Below are positions 35,121 through 43,624 of a stretch of DNA of 64,000 nt, one piece after another (position 1 is the stretch's first letter; every line of letters starts with the position of its first letter). The notes beneath the pieces were generated by a model. It was not told where the DNA came from and made no database searches. It saw only the letters and a program-made list of their open reading frames with translations. Source of the stretch: Ferdinandcohnia sp036962705 (GTDB lineage: Bacteria; Bacillota; Bacilli; Bacillales; Bacillaceae_L); the NCBI RefSeq assembly GCF_036962705.1, contig NZ_JBALOQ010000019.1:1-64000 (forward strand), in the 5' to 3' direction. A program made the translations under genes and the position numbers.

Positions 35121-35128
35121 CCTCCTTA
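35121..35128 (-). promoter_or_regulatory. orphan Shine-Dalgarno-like element in the livJ leader
   Basis: On the minus strand TAAGGAGG occurs 94 bases upstream of the livJ ATG, with no ATG, GTG or TTG at usable spacing. The livJ-like gene at 49141 has the same arrangement. It resembles the mRNA-stabilising STAB-SD known from Bacillus cry3A. Confidence 0.4.
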
Positions 35129-35184
35129 TAAAAAGTCAGTCTATATTCCTAATTAATATATTCCTGACTACTTAATCTAAAGAT

Positions 35185-35213
35185 AGTATATTATTTTCTA
35201 ACTAGTCTGTCAA
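35185..35213 (-). promoter_or_regulatory. sigma-A promoter of livJ
   Basis: TTGACA (35213-35208), 17-base spacer, TATACT (35190-35185) on the minus strand. Confidence 0.85.
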
Positions 35214-35265
35214 AACATTATTTTTTAAATAGTTAAACTTTTTCAAAATATTTTTTTATTGGAAT

Positions 35266-35300
35266 AAAAAAGAGACAAAGGTTCTATTTCCCTTGTCTCT
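35266..35300 (-). terminator. terminator of the nhaC-type gene
   Basis: AGAGACAAGG / CC(T)TTGTCTCT hairpin followed by TTTTTTATT on the minus strand. Confidence 0.9.
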
Positions 35301-35345
35301 AACATACTATTTAAATTCAGTTATTAATTATTTGGATAATATTTT

Positions 35346-36929
35346 TTATGCCCTTACTCTGTTTTTCACCGTGATTACAAAAATAATGAACAATACTAAA
35401 GTAGCTAGTAACCCTAATAATGTACTTTCAGTTAAACCTAATACAACATAACCAATTCCAGCGATAACTGCAGAGATAATCGCATATGGAAGCTGTGTCA
35501 TGACGTGATCCATAAGATGGCTACCCGCTCCTGTTGAAGAAAGTATAGTTGTATCTGATATTGGTGAACAGTGATCACCAAATACAGAACCAGCAAGTAC
35601 AGCTGCTAAAACTGGAAGCAATAGGTTAATATCTGACGCTGCGGCAATATCCCCTGCAATCGGGAGCATCATTCCAAAAGTTCCCCAAGATGTTCCAGTC
35701 GCAAACGCCATTAAACCTGCTACAACAAATAGAATGACTGGTAAGTATGCTACATTCACATTCCATTCTTCTACTTTTCCAGCTAAATATGTTCCAGTTT
35801 CAAGCTGTCCAATTAAATCAATAATTACCCACGCAAATAGTAAGATATAGACAGCTGGTAGCATAGATTTGATTCCCTCTATTATTCCCTTTGGTAGAAG
35901 ATTTACGTTTACTGCATTTTTAGCATAAGCCTGAATAAAGAATAAAATAAGTGAAACTAAAATCCCAAGAATTCCACCATATAAAAGAGAAGCTGTTACA
36001 TCCGTGTTTTCAAAAATTGAAAAAATCGTTACAGTTCCTTCTGAAGCTTTATAGCCTGTCCATACCATAGAAACGACAGTCCCCACAATTAACGCTACAA
36101 TCGGCCAAACTAAATCTCCGACTGAACCTTTGTCACTTTGTGGTAAATCTTGTTTTAACTCACCAAGAACTCCCTTTTTTGGATCGCTAACCTCACCAGT
36201 AGTAATTGCACGAGTTTCATGAACCTTCATACTTCCAATATTCAAGTTAAATATTGCGACCGCGAAAATCATAAGTAAAGCTGCTACTACATAAAGATTC
36301 ATCGGAATGATATAAATGAATGCTGAAAGTGGTGAATACTCTGTTATACCGTGGGTTGCTAGAATGGGTGCAAGAATCGCGATAATGTATGCTCCCCAGC
36401 TTGAAATCGGTGACACCACGCAAATAGGTGCTGATGTTGAATCAATAATATAAGCAAGTTTAGCACGTGATACTTTATTACGGTCTGTAAGTGGTCTGCT
36501 TATTTGCCCAACTGCTAACGCGTTGAAATAATCGTCAATAAAAATAATAATACCTAAAGCGAATGTTAACAGCTGTGCACCTGTTCTTGTCTTGACCTTT
36601 GTTTGTGCCCATTCGCCAAAAGCACGGCTACCACCTGAGATGGAAATAAAAGCAGTGATCATTCCTAATAGGAATAAAAATAAGACTATATATACATTTC
36701 CTGTATTAATTGCACCATCTAATACAAAGACAGATTTAATACTATTCCAAATAGTGAGAGCAATGTTTTGAAGCCAAGCTCCAATTCCTTCATTTAGTAA
36801 TACTTTTCCGTGTAAAACGACCGCAGCTGACACAATTCCAACTCCAAGGGAAAGTAGAACTCTGCGGGTTAAGGCAACCATAAGGAGAGCAATGATTGGT
36901 GGGATAATTGAATAAATAGTTCCAGACAT
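35346..36929 (-). CDS. NhaC-family Na+/H+ antiporter
   Basis: 527 residues, about 12 membrane segments. NhaC-superfamily motifs: 'FALGIIIFIDDYFNALAVG', 'DSTSAPICVVSPISSWGAYI', 'FATGTSWGTFGMMLPIAG' and 'SVFGDHCSPISDTTILSSTG'. These carry the acidic and polar residues of the ion path. Relatives exchange Na+ for protons or couple Na+ to organic acids (for example MleN), so substrate is uncertain. ATG at 36929 follows GGAGG; the frame runs 22 codons further without RBS support. It is monocistronic. 36930-37124 upstream is AT-rich with no feature I can name. Confidence 0.85.
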   Translation of the reverse strand: MSGTIYSIIPPIIALLMVALTRRVLLSLGVGIVSAAVVLHGKVLLNEGIGAWLQNIALTIWNSIKSVFVLDGAINTGNVYIVLFLFLLGMITAFISISGGSRAFGEWAQTKVKTRTGAQLLTFALGIIIFIDDYFNALAVGQISRPLTDRNKVSRAKLAYIIDSTSAPICVVSPISSWGAYIIAILAPILATHGITEYSPLSAFIYIIPMNLYVVAALLMIFAVAIFNLNIGSMKVHETRAITTGEVSDPKKGVLGELKQDLPQSDKGSVGDLVWPIVALIVGTVVSMVWTGYKASEGTVTIFSIFENTDVTASLLYGGILGILVSLILFFIQAYAKNAVNVNLLPKGIIEGIKSMLPAVYILLFAWVIIDLIGQLETGTYLAGKVEEWNVNVAYLPVILFVVAGLMAFATGTSWGTFGMMLPIAGDIAAASDINLLLPVLAAVLAGSVFGDHCSPISDTTILSSTGAGSHLMDHVMTQLPYAIISAVIAGIGYVVLGLTESTLLGLLATLVLFIIFVITVKNRVRA

Positions 36930-37124
36930 GATGTGTTCCTCCAATATTGATTTTTCGTGAAGGGCCGGTCGTACGCGGTGAAAAAAGAGACTCATTTTTT
37001 ACAAATAAAAAGAGAGTAATAATAGAAAATAACTATCATTACTCGGTATATACATTTATGATTTCCTTTTGTAGTATAATTCAATACACTCTATTAATCA
37101 ATTATTCTAGTATAGTATTTTTTG

Positions 37125-37300
37125 GCATCCAGCTCCAGTGCCTAGCCAGTTTTCACCTTGAATATGCTTCTGTGAGTATCTTGCAAAAAGCTTCGCTATG
37201 AGCAGTTCGAGGTCACAAGCCTATCTGTCAAGAAGATCTAAGAGCAACCTTCTAGCCAGCTCAACTTATGCTTGTCAGGGCTTTTCAAGGCACTTCCACT
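37125..37300. repeat. dispersed intergenic element, family A copy 4 (inverted, longer)
   Basis: Read on the minus strand it shares 'TGCCTTGAAAAGCCCTGACA', 'TTCTTGACAGATAGGCTTGT', 'GACCTCGA' and 'GGCTAGGCACTGGAGCT' with copy 1. It has about 50 extra central bases. It abuts the yunB stop. Confidence 0.65.
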
Positions 37301-37307
37301 TTTGTTC

Positions 37308-38066
37308 TTAATTTGTCGGGAGCTCAATAGAGGGTGAAGATTCACTACCATTGTTATAGAATTCAGGAACATCGTGCAAAATATTTTGGTTGATAACAGG
37401 AATAATGGTTTCGATTTCAACCTCTCCTGTTGAAAATGGTAAAATAACTTGCATTGTTACTGTCGCGAGAACATTATACTGAAACCATCCATTATTAATT
37501 CCCCACTCGTCAATTTTTCCTTGTGGCGTTGTTTCCCCAAAACCGACCATATGAAATCGAATCGGAATTTCCGGACCTAAGTTCCCTAGGATGGCATTGT
37601 TTGTTGCCTCTCCAAGGGGTACTTTAAAGACAAATCCTGTTTGCCCTGTTGCATCATCTTTTTCAACTTCTAAATCTGGATTTTCAAGTTTATTAATTTC
37701 TCCTTCATTAACATACTTTAAATATCTCTCAATATTTCCAAGCGTCTTTGTTGCCATTTTGTTGACCATCTGAGTGTTATAACTAATTACTTTCCCAGTT
37801 TCATCTGTTTGGACAATACTTAAATCCTCTTGGACTAATTCTTCTTCATTTATTTGTTGGTTAATTGCATTTTTGATTACAGAGGCAGCTACCTTCTTTG
37901 TTTCATTTTCAGCATATGCCAAAAGTGCAGGCTCAATCGCTTTGTTAATAATAAATAAACCGATTAACGTCGAGAAGATAAAAAAGACAATAGTTAATAA
38001 AAAGACGTAACGAAAAGGCAAGGGCCCTTTCCTTCTTGGTTGTAGACGACGTCTGTATTTTGCCAA
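37308..38066 (-). CDS. yunB: sporulation protein YunB
   Basis: 252 residues. One N-terminal membrane segment (VFLLTIVFFIFSTLIGLFII) follows a very basic start (AKYRRRLQPRRKG), with a large extracytoplasmic domain containing 'VPLGEATNNAILGNLGP'. This fits YunB, a mother-cell sporulation protein needed for spore formation or germination. The start is a TTG eight bases after AAGGGGGG. That RBS is the 3' arm of a perfect 10-bp inverted repeat, so initiation may be controlled by RNA structure. In B. subtilis it lies next to lytH; here the liv and nhaC-type genes intervene. Confidence 0.88.
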   Translation of the reverse strand: MAKYRRRLQPRRKGPLPFRYVFLLTIVFFIFSTLIGLFIINKAIEPALLAYAENETKKVAASVIKNAINQQINEEELVQEDLSIVQTDETGKVISYNTQMVNKMATKTLGNIERYLKYVNEGEINKLENPDLEVEKDDATGQTGFVFKVPLGEATNNAILGNLGPEIPIRFHMVGFGETTPQGKIDEWGINNGWFQYNVLATVTMQVILPFSTGEVEIETIIPVINQNILHDVPEFYNNGSESSPSIELPTN

Positions 38067-38074
38067 ACGAAAAT

Positions 38075-38111
38075 CCCCCCTTACATGCTATATGTATGCA
38101 AGTAAGGGGGG
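38075..38111 (-). promoter_or_regulatory. hairpin enclosing the yunB ribosome binding site
   Basis: CCCCCCTTAC / GTAAGGGGGG, ten perfect pairs around a 17-base loop. On the minus-strand transcript the 3' arm is the RBS of yunB. No T run follows on either strand, so it is not a standard terminator. Confidence 0.65.
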
Positions 38112-38196
38112 ATGTACGATAATTATTTTTATTCAACATAATTCTGTGATAACAGCCTCTATTTATATGGAATACCTTCCCTTAGGTTTTTTAGTA

Positions 38197-38499
38197 TTAG
38201 ATCATTTTTAATAGGGCGTCTTTGCCTTTCATTCCTACTGTAATTCCTCGGTTTTCGGCTTCATATGTGATTGATTCGAGAGGGGCATCCAGTAATTGCT
38301 CGATTGTACGAACACCAACTGCCCTACCAGCAATAATGCCTCGTTCTTTAAGTTTTTCATTTAATAGTGCAACGTCAAGTGCTCCACACATAATGTAGCC
38401 ATTTTCATTTGTGACTGCCATAAAATTCGTTTTAGGTAGGTTAACGGTAATAGCTGTAAATTGATGATTATCAATTATTATTGGTGTCATTGAGACCAT
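38197..38499 (-). CDS. yunC: YunC family protein (DUF1805)
   Basis: 100 residues, close to the 101 of B. subtilis YunC. It carries 'GYIMCGALDVALLNEKL' and 'AGRAVGVRTIEQLLDAPL', as the family does. The ATG at 38499 is ten bases after AAAGGAG; an earlier GTG is too close. It is soluble, with no membrane segment. It lies between yunD and yunB in the ancestral order. Function unknown. Confidence 0.88.
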   Translation of the reverse strand: MVSMTPIIIDNHQFTAITVNLPKTNFMAVTNENGYIMCGALDVALLNEKLKERGIIAGRAVGVRTIEQLLDAPLESITYEAENRGITVGMKGKDALLKMI

Positions 38500-38614
38500 T
38501 CCTAGCACACTCCTTTCCTTACTAATTTATAATTATGTATCTGGAAAGAAAATTGTGTTAGAAATTGGTGCTTGTTATTGACCTATCTTTTGCTACATCT
38601 TTTGACTAGGAAGC

Positions 38615-40018
38615 TTAGACCTTTTTACTGATTGATTTTATTTTTTCAGCCAAAAGATCCCTTATGAATTCCGGCATATAATATTTTTTTTCTTTTGCAT
38701 CCCGTATGACAGGAAAAAGCAATCCGAACGTAAACATATCAATGGTTGCAATCGAATATGTTTTATCTGGCTCAAGCTTTTCACCATTGATTTTAATTTC
38801 AGTAATATGATCCACTCCATCTGAGAGCATTGCCGTTTCGAGCTCTACTCCATCATACACCATTTTCCCCATGACCTTTCCACGGAAGCCTAGGCCTTTA
38901 ATTCTGAGGTTTTCCATTTCCTCTGTATTTGCCTGTAAAATGATTTCCTTAAGTTCATCACCTTTTACCCAAACCTTACAAGGATTGATTGGATGTGGGC
39001 AGATTCGATGCAGGTCTTCTCTTGTTACTTTTCCGATTGGGAGCGAATCAAGCAACAGCCCCGCATTGACCATTGATATGTCACCATCACACCATTCACG
39101 GAGCACTTCAGCTAAAAGCATAGAAAAAGAGTTCTTAGCAAACCAGTCACTAATGAGTGGTTCATCTATTTCTGCGATAATATCGTTTCTTAAAATTTGT
39201 GTGCTTTCCAATAAGAACTGTGAAAGGATTTCATTCGTTTCTTCGCTCGCTTGAAGCAATTTTGTTGGGATTACATTTGCTGTACTTTCGATAAGCTGTT
39301 TTTGTTCCGGATCTATTTTAAGGGTAACATGACCGATGTAATTCCCGTATTTTTCCGCACAGCATAGCAATGTATTATTAATTCGTTTGCCATTTTCTAA
39401 AAGGTGATGTGTATGCCCACCAAGGAGGACATCAACTTCAGGGAAGCGGCTTGCGATTTGTTCGTCCTCATTGATTCCTAGATGAGACAACAAGAGGATC
39501 ATGTCGGTTTTGCCTTTAAGTTCATCAAGTGTTTCTCTTAAAACAACGAGTGGGTCTTTGATTTTCCAGCCGAGTAGCTTATATAATCCAATATAATGAA
39601 TAGTTAAACCAATAATTCCAATTTTAAAACCACTTGGCAAGATGTGAATATCATAGGGACGAGCCCAGTTTGGTAGCTTTTCATTCCGGTCAAAAAGATT
39701 TGCAAGTAATACCTTAAATTCAGCTTCGTTATATAAGGAATCAAGATGTTCATAGGACATCGTAATTCCCTCATTGTTTCCGATGGTTGCATAGTCGTAA
39801 TGTAGCTGGTTTAAAAGCTTAACATTCGTCTTTCCATAGGAAGCTTCTGAAATTGGATGAAAGCGATCAATATGGTCTCCAATATCAATTAATAGCATTT
39901 CTTCATTGTTTTGATGGTGATGCTGTCTCATTTCCGTAATATATTTTGTGATTTTGGGCCAGCGGTCAAAATGGCTATGGAGATCGTTTGTATGATAAAT
40001 ATGTACTGTTTCAACCAA
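38615..40018 (-). CDS. yunD: 5'-nucleotidase/metallophosphoesterase family protein (YunD)
   Basis: 467 residues, no signal peptide. The N-terminal metallophosphatase domain has 'IYHTNDLHSHFDRW', 'LLIDIGDHID', 'TIGNNEG' (canonical GNHE-type position, here GNNE) and 'LLGGHTHH'. The C-terminal 5'-nucleotidase domain has 'MVNAGLLLDSLPIGKVT'. The start is a TTG at 40018, six bases after GGAGGTG; an ATG five codons earlier lacks an RBS. Family enzymes remove phosphate from nucleotides or UDP-sugars, probably in the cytoplasm here. Confidence 0.88.
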   Translation of the reverse strand: MVETVHIYHTNDLHSHFDRWPKITKYITEMRQHHHQNNEEMLLIDIGDHIDRFHPISEASYGKTNVKLLNQLHYDYATIGNNEGITMSYEHLDSLYNEAEFKVLLANLFDRNEKLPNWARPYDIHILPSGFKIGIIGLTIHYIGLYKLLGWKIKDPLVVLRETLDELKGKTDMILLLSHLGINEDEQIASRFPEVDVLLGGHTHHLLENGKRINNTLLCCAEKYGNYIGHVTLKIDPEQKQLIESTANVIPTKLLQASEETNEILSQFLLESTQILRNDIIAEIDEPLISDWFAKNSFSMLLAEVLREWCDGDISMVNAGLLLDSLPIGKVTREDLHRICPHPINPCKVWVKGDELKEIILQANTEEMENLRIKGLGFRGKVMGKMVYDGVELETAMLSDGVDHITEIKINGEKLEPDKTYSIATIDMFTFGLLFPVIRDAKEKKYYMPEFIRDLLAEKIKSISKKV

Positions 40019-40064
40019 TCCATTCACCTCCATTCGTATCTTTAAGAATCCTGTATATGTAGTA

Positions 40065-40913
40065 TTAACTAAAAAAGTCTAATTGCCTTGGAGCAAGGCC
40101 TCGGTATTCGATTCCGAGCATATCGATAAATTGTTTAGCGTTGTCTGCTGCGTCTCCACCTGAGTTATTATTGAACAACACATAGATGGTTTCGCTTTCT
40201 TTGTTGAGTTCATGGATGTACTCAATCCATTCTTCTAGTTCTTTCTTATTATACTTGTATAAGTACCTAACATCACGCCAATTGCCTTCGTTTGGCTTTG
40301 TCCATCCATGAACATTGCGACCATGGAATCGTATAAGTGTTTTCTGTTGGTTTGTTGGATGAAGGACCATTGGAATTGAACCTGAGCCGGCTTGAGGTTC
40401 GTCACAGATACTATGAATCCACCCTTCTTGTTTCATAAATAATAAGGTTTGATCCTGTAGTTGTGATGAAAACCAAGATTGATGTCGAAACTCTAGTGCT
40501 ACCGGGATATCCCCCATTTGTTGCTTGCACCATCTCAAATAGTCCACATTTTCACGTTTACAATCATACCACGGTGGAAATTGAAATAAAACCATGGCGA
40601 GCTTGTTGGATTGCCGATACGGTTCAAGTGATAAACAAAAGGCATCAAACATGTCTTTTCTTGATTCAAATGGAATTTCACCACGCTGATGTCCTGTCAT
40701 ACCCTGATAGGCTTTGACAATGAATTGAAAGGTATCCGGTGTGTCTTTTATCCATTTTTCAACGTTCCGTTTAGGCTGTATGGCGTAAAAGGATGCATCT
40801 ACTTCGACGATTGGAAAATGACCAGCATATTCCTTTAGCTTGTCCCTTGGTGATGTTCCAGCAGCATATAGACTATCATGGTCCCCCCAGCCAGTAACAC
40901 CGACGTAGATCAT
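40065..40913 (-). CDS. yunF: DUF72 family protein (YunF)
   Basis: 282 residues. DUF72 TIM-barrel-like proteins carry 'YVGVTGWGD', 'FPIVEVDASFYA', 'FQFIVKAYQGMTGH' and 'VALEFRHQSWF', all visible here. The ATG follows AGGAGGTGAGCCG. The family has a possible nuclease or phosphatase-like site, but no activity is established. It ends 46 bp before yunD in the same direction, so the two are probably cotranscribed. Confidence 0.87.
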   Translation of the reverse strand: MIYVGVTGWGDHDSLYAAGTSPRDKLKEYAGHFPIVEVDASFYAIQPKRNVEKWIKDTPDTFQFIVKAYQGMTGHQRGEIPFESRKDMFDAFCLSLEPYRQSNKLAMVLFQFPPWYDCKRENVDYLRWCKQQMGDIPVALEFRHQSWFSSQLQDQTLLFMKQEGWIHSICDEPQAGSGSIPMVLHPTNQQKTLIRFHGRNVHGWTKPNEGNWRDVRYLYKYNKKELEEWIEYIHELNKESETIYVLFNNNSGGDAADNAKQFIDMLGIEYRGLAPRQLDFFS

Positions 40914-41027
40914 CGGCTCACCTCCTATGTATAATCAGCAACTTATATCATTTATTTTAACATTTTGAGAAAGATTTTTAATACTTCGTGATGATTTTCG
41001 GAACTTTAAAATATAAATCAAAAATTA

Positions 41028-41063
41028 AAATACACCATGCGGTTCCTTCCGCATGGTGTATTT
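41028..41063. terminator. bidirectional terminator between the ACMSD-type gene and yunF
   Basis: Perfect 15-bp stem AAATACACCATGCGG / CCGCATGGTGTATTT with a six-base loop. It marks the left edge of the aromatic block. The minus-strand gene at 41178 runs into it. 40914-41177 holds no other feature. Confidence 0.85.
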
Positions 41064-41177
41064 CCACTATAACAAATTCCAAAACCTCTTTATACATGGC
41101 ATGTAAATTCATCACTGCATACTAGTCTTGCAATTCGACTTCCTAAAACTTAATAATCTTTCCCACGTTATTACGAT

Positions 41178-42194
41178 TTAAGTTTTAACCAATTCATTCA
41201 ATCCAAGAAAATCCAATGCATTTTGTCCAAGCATTAGTTTTGTATCTTCTTCTGAAATATCCTCAAGACTGTCAATAACCTTTCCAACCGGCTTTTCACG
41301 TAGCAGGAATGGATAATCAGATCCGGCAATAATTTGCTTTGTCCCAAATCGTTCAATCATAAATTTCAAATTATCCGAATCGTAAACGAGTGAATCGTAA
41401 TACAGTTTTTTTGCATAGAAGCTTGGGGGTTTTTCTGTATTCCGGGTATCCGGCCAGACTTCCCAGCCTTTATCCATTCTTGGAAGGATATAAGGCAGAG
41501 ACCCCCCACCATGTGCAAAACAAATTTTTAGATTTGGTAGCTTATCTAGCATCCCACTCATTATGATACTTCCTGCTGCTAAGGCAGTTTCTGATGGCAT
41601 TCCGACAGTATACATTGAATTAAAACGTTGCAGTCTTTCTCTACCTAATGTTGCCCATGGATGGACAAAAAGTGGAACATTCAATTCTGCTGCTGCTTCA
41701 AAAAAAGGATACAAGGAATCGTCATCTAGATTCAGTCCGTTTACATTCGATCCTATCTGAATCCCTTTAAGTCCTAACTCATTAACAGCCCTTTCCATCT
41801 CGGCTATCGCCAGTTTCATATCCTGCAGTGGAACCGTGCCCATTCCAATAAATCGATCCGGGTACTTTTTCACCACTGAAGCGATAAAATCATTTTGTGA
41901 CTGTGCAAGCTCCAATCCTGCCTGCGAATCCGACCAGTAGGCGAAGGTTACAGGAATCGGTGACAGAACCTGAATATCCACACCTTCCTTGTCCATGTCC
42001 TCAATCCGCTTTTCAGGATCCCATGTCTGGTCCGTTATCTTCCTGAATGTTTTACCTTGGATCTTAATTTCAGCACCGCAGCTGCAGGTCATTTCTAGAG
42101 TTGGAAATCGATTATCTGTATATTTCGCTGCCAGATCAGGGAATTCTTCGGAGATGATGTGCGTATGAAAATCAACCCTTAACTTTTTTGTCAA
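41178..42194 (-). CDS. ACMSD-type metal-dependent decarboxylase (amidohydrolase superfamily)
   Basis: 338 residues. In 2-amino-3-carboxymuconate semialdehyde decarboxylase from Pseudomonas the metal ligands are His9, His11, His177 and Asp294, with His228 catalytic and Arg51/Arg239 holding the carboxylates. Here the equivalents are His10, His12 (DFHTHI), His178 (LFVHPW), His228 (CFAHGGG), Asp293 (AGSDYPF), Arg51 and Arg239, a near one-to-one match. It should decarboxylate a carboxylated ring-cleavage product. The start is a TTG eight bases after AAAGGAGG. It lies 36 bp after the dioxygenase and is cotranscribed with it. Exact substrate unknown; gamma-resorcylate-type decarboxylases are the alternative. 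Confidence 0.85.
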   Translation of the reverse strand: MTKKLRVDFHTHIISEEFPDLAAKYTDNRFPTLEMTCSCGAEIKIQGKTFRKITDQTWDPEKRIEDMDKEGVDIQVLSPIPVTFAYWSDSQAGLELAQSQNDFIASVVKKYPDRFIGMGTVPLQDMKLAIAEMERAVNELGLKGIQIGSNVNGLNLDDDSLYPFFEAAAELNVPLFVHPWATLGRERLQRFNSMYTVGMPSETALAAGSIIMSGMLDKLPNLKICFAHGGGSLPYILPRMDKGWEVWPDTRNTEKPPSFYAKKLYYDSLVYDSDNLKFMIERFGTKQIIAGSDYPFLLREKPVGKVIDSLEDISEEDTKLMLGQNALDFLGLNELVKT

Positions 42195-42230
42195 ACTGAA
42201 AACCTCCTTTCTTAAAATCTCCCGAACGAT

Positions 42231-43229
42231 CTATTTCTTTATTTCTGTACCATAAGTTAAGTAGCTTTTTGGTGGTGTGCTTCCCCACATATCAAGACCA
42301 AATTGCCCTGTTCCTGATTGCCATTCAATTGGCTCCCAGTCTGGTGCGAAAATAAGCATTCCACCTGTCCACAGTTCTACTCGATTGCCCGAAGGCTCAA
42401 AAGCATATAGGAATTGTGCACCGCTTGTACCATGCTTTCCTGGTCCCCACTCGATTTTGATGTCATTTTCAGCCATGATATTCAGTGCACGAAGTAATTC
42501 ATCTGGTGAATCTAGAAAATATGCAACGTGATGGAGGAGTGCTCCTGATTGATTACTGTTACGCATGAGCGCAATTTCATGTGCTATATTTGTTTTGCTC
42601 AGCCACGAGCCAAGACGAACATCGGCTTCATTTTGGATATAGTATCGATGATGGATTCCAAGGAAATTAGTCCACCATTCTTGTTCTTTTGCAACATCAT
42701 CTACCATCACATTCACATGGTCAAAGCGGCGTGGCGCTGCACCTTTTCCAGTATATTTCATTGGGTGACTTGGCAATTTGGAAGCTGTTAGTGGGTTCGA
42801 ATACTTTTCCATTTCCCAGTAAAGCTCAACAGGAATTCCAGCTGGGCTGTGGAATTTGATGGCATCACCCTGTCCAAGTTCAGTACCACCTTGAATCCAC
42901 TCATAGTCTGTCCCTGACTCTATTAACGATTTTTCGAATGCATAGAGTGACTTTTCAGAGTTAACTCGCCAACCAAAATGATTTAGACCAGATGTTTCGG
43001 ACCTTTGAAGAACCAATGTATGATGGTCCCAGTCCTGCCATGCTCGAAGATAAACCTTGTCTTTTTCCTCTGCGGATACATGCAGTCCGAGAACCTCAGT
43101 GAAAAACCATGTAGATCTTTCGAGGTTAGTCACATTGATTGATGCATGACCAATGTGTGCAACATTCGATAATTTCAAATCTAGTTCAGTAAGTTCTACC
43201 TCTTTTTGTTTTGCATTTGATAACGTCAT
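42231..43229 (-). CDS. type I (VOC) extradiol ring-cleavage dioxygenase
   Basis: 332 residues, two VOC halves. The extradiol signature is complete: 'GKHGTSGAQFLYAFEPSG' then NRVE fits the pattern G-x-H-x7-L-Y-x2-E-P-x-G-x3-E. The Fe(II) triad is His171 (FDHVNV), His234 (LLHHVAYF) and Glu285 (RVELWTGG); the 63- and 51-residue spacings resemble catechol 2,3-dioxygenase (His153, His214, Glu265). It should cleave a catechol next to one hydroxyl. ATG follows GGAGGT. It is first in a two-gene operon with the ACMSD-type decarboxylase, driven by a promoter with an IclR-type site. Confidence 0.88.
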   Translation of the reverse strand: MTLSNAKQKEVELTELDLKLSNVAHIGHASINVTNLERSTWFFTEVLGLHVSAEEKDKVYLRAWQDWDHHTLVLQRSETSGLNHFGWRVNSEKSLYAFEKSLIESGTDYEWIQGGTELGQGDAIKFHSPAGIPVELYWEMEKYSNPLTASKLPSHPMKYTGKGAAPRRFDHVNVMVDDVAKEQEWWTNFLGIHHRYYIQNEADVRLGSWLSKTNIAHEIALMRNSNQSGALLHHVAYFLDSPDELLRALNIMAENDIKIEWGPGKHGTSGAQFLYAFEPSGNRVELWTGGMLIFAPDWEPIEWQSGTGQFGLDMWGSTPPKSYLTYGTEIKK

Positions 43230-43382
43230 TTTTCATACCTCCAATTTTCCCTTTGTTTTCGAATAAATTATTCCATAATGGAAATCGCTCACATTCCTTA
43301 GGTAATTCTCATTATTCAAATAATTCATTGTAAAAAATATGGTTTTTTTGATTTACAGGATGATATTCCTGAACTAGTTCCT

Positions 43383-43411
43383 ATTATATGGGCAAGAAAA
43401 TGCAAACAAAA
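43383..43411 (-). promoter_or_regulatory. promoter of the dioxygenase-decarboxylase operon
   Basis: On the minus strand: weak -35 TTTTGT (43411-43406), 17-base spacer, consensus -10 TATAAT (43388-43383). The poor -35 with an upstream operator is typical of an activator-dependent promoter. Confidence 0.6.
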
Positions 43412-43417
43412 GCGCTA

Positions 43418-43436
43418 GATTCCTCTATGTGGAACA
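43418..43436. promoter_or_regulatory. IclR-type operator at the dioxygenase promoter
   Basis: GATTCCTCTATGTGGAACA matches the iclR-proximal palindrome at 15 of 19 positions. It begins 6 bp upstream of the -35 box. Confidence 0.65.
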
Positions 43437-43481
43437 GCAGGGAATATTTTTAGAAAAAGAGGAAAATTCCATTAAAATAAT

Positions 43482-43495
43482 TGTAAACGTTGCCA
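43482..43495. promoter_or_regulatory. cre-like (CcpA) site in the divergent region
   Basis: TGTAAACGTTGCCA fits the cre consensus TGWAANCGNTNWCA with one mismatch. It lies between the dioxygenase and iclR promoters. Confidence 0.4.
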
Positions 43496-43583
43496 TTTTC
43501 ATATACACAACCAAATATAAATGATAGAATATTTAGAACATAATTGATTTTTATATGTTAACTAACATTTAAAGCATATATTT

Positions 43584-43602
43584 TGTTCCGCTATATGGAA
43601 CA
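43584..43602. promoter_or_regulatory. IclR-type operator at the iclR-type gene
   Basis: Perfect palindrome TGTTCCGCTATATGGAACA (six-base arms, seven-base centre), 23-41 bp before the ATG. A weak TTGATT-N17 promoter upstream (43544-43572) would place it around the transcription start, an autorepression position. The 43230-43582 interval holds no gene. Confidence 0.7.
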
Positions 43603-43624
43603 TCTAACGAAAGGGGAATGGAAA

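Noticed and set aside
35100..35128. Possible Ile-rich leader peptide after the orphan GGAGG in the livJ leader
   Set aside because: The four ATT/ATC codons have no ATG, GTG or TTG start and there is no attenuator pair after them; a low-complexity AT stretch explains it.
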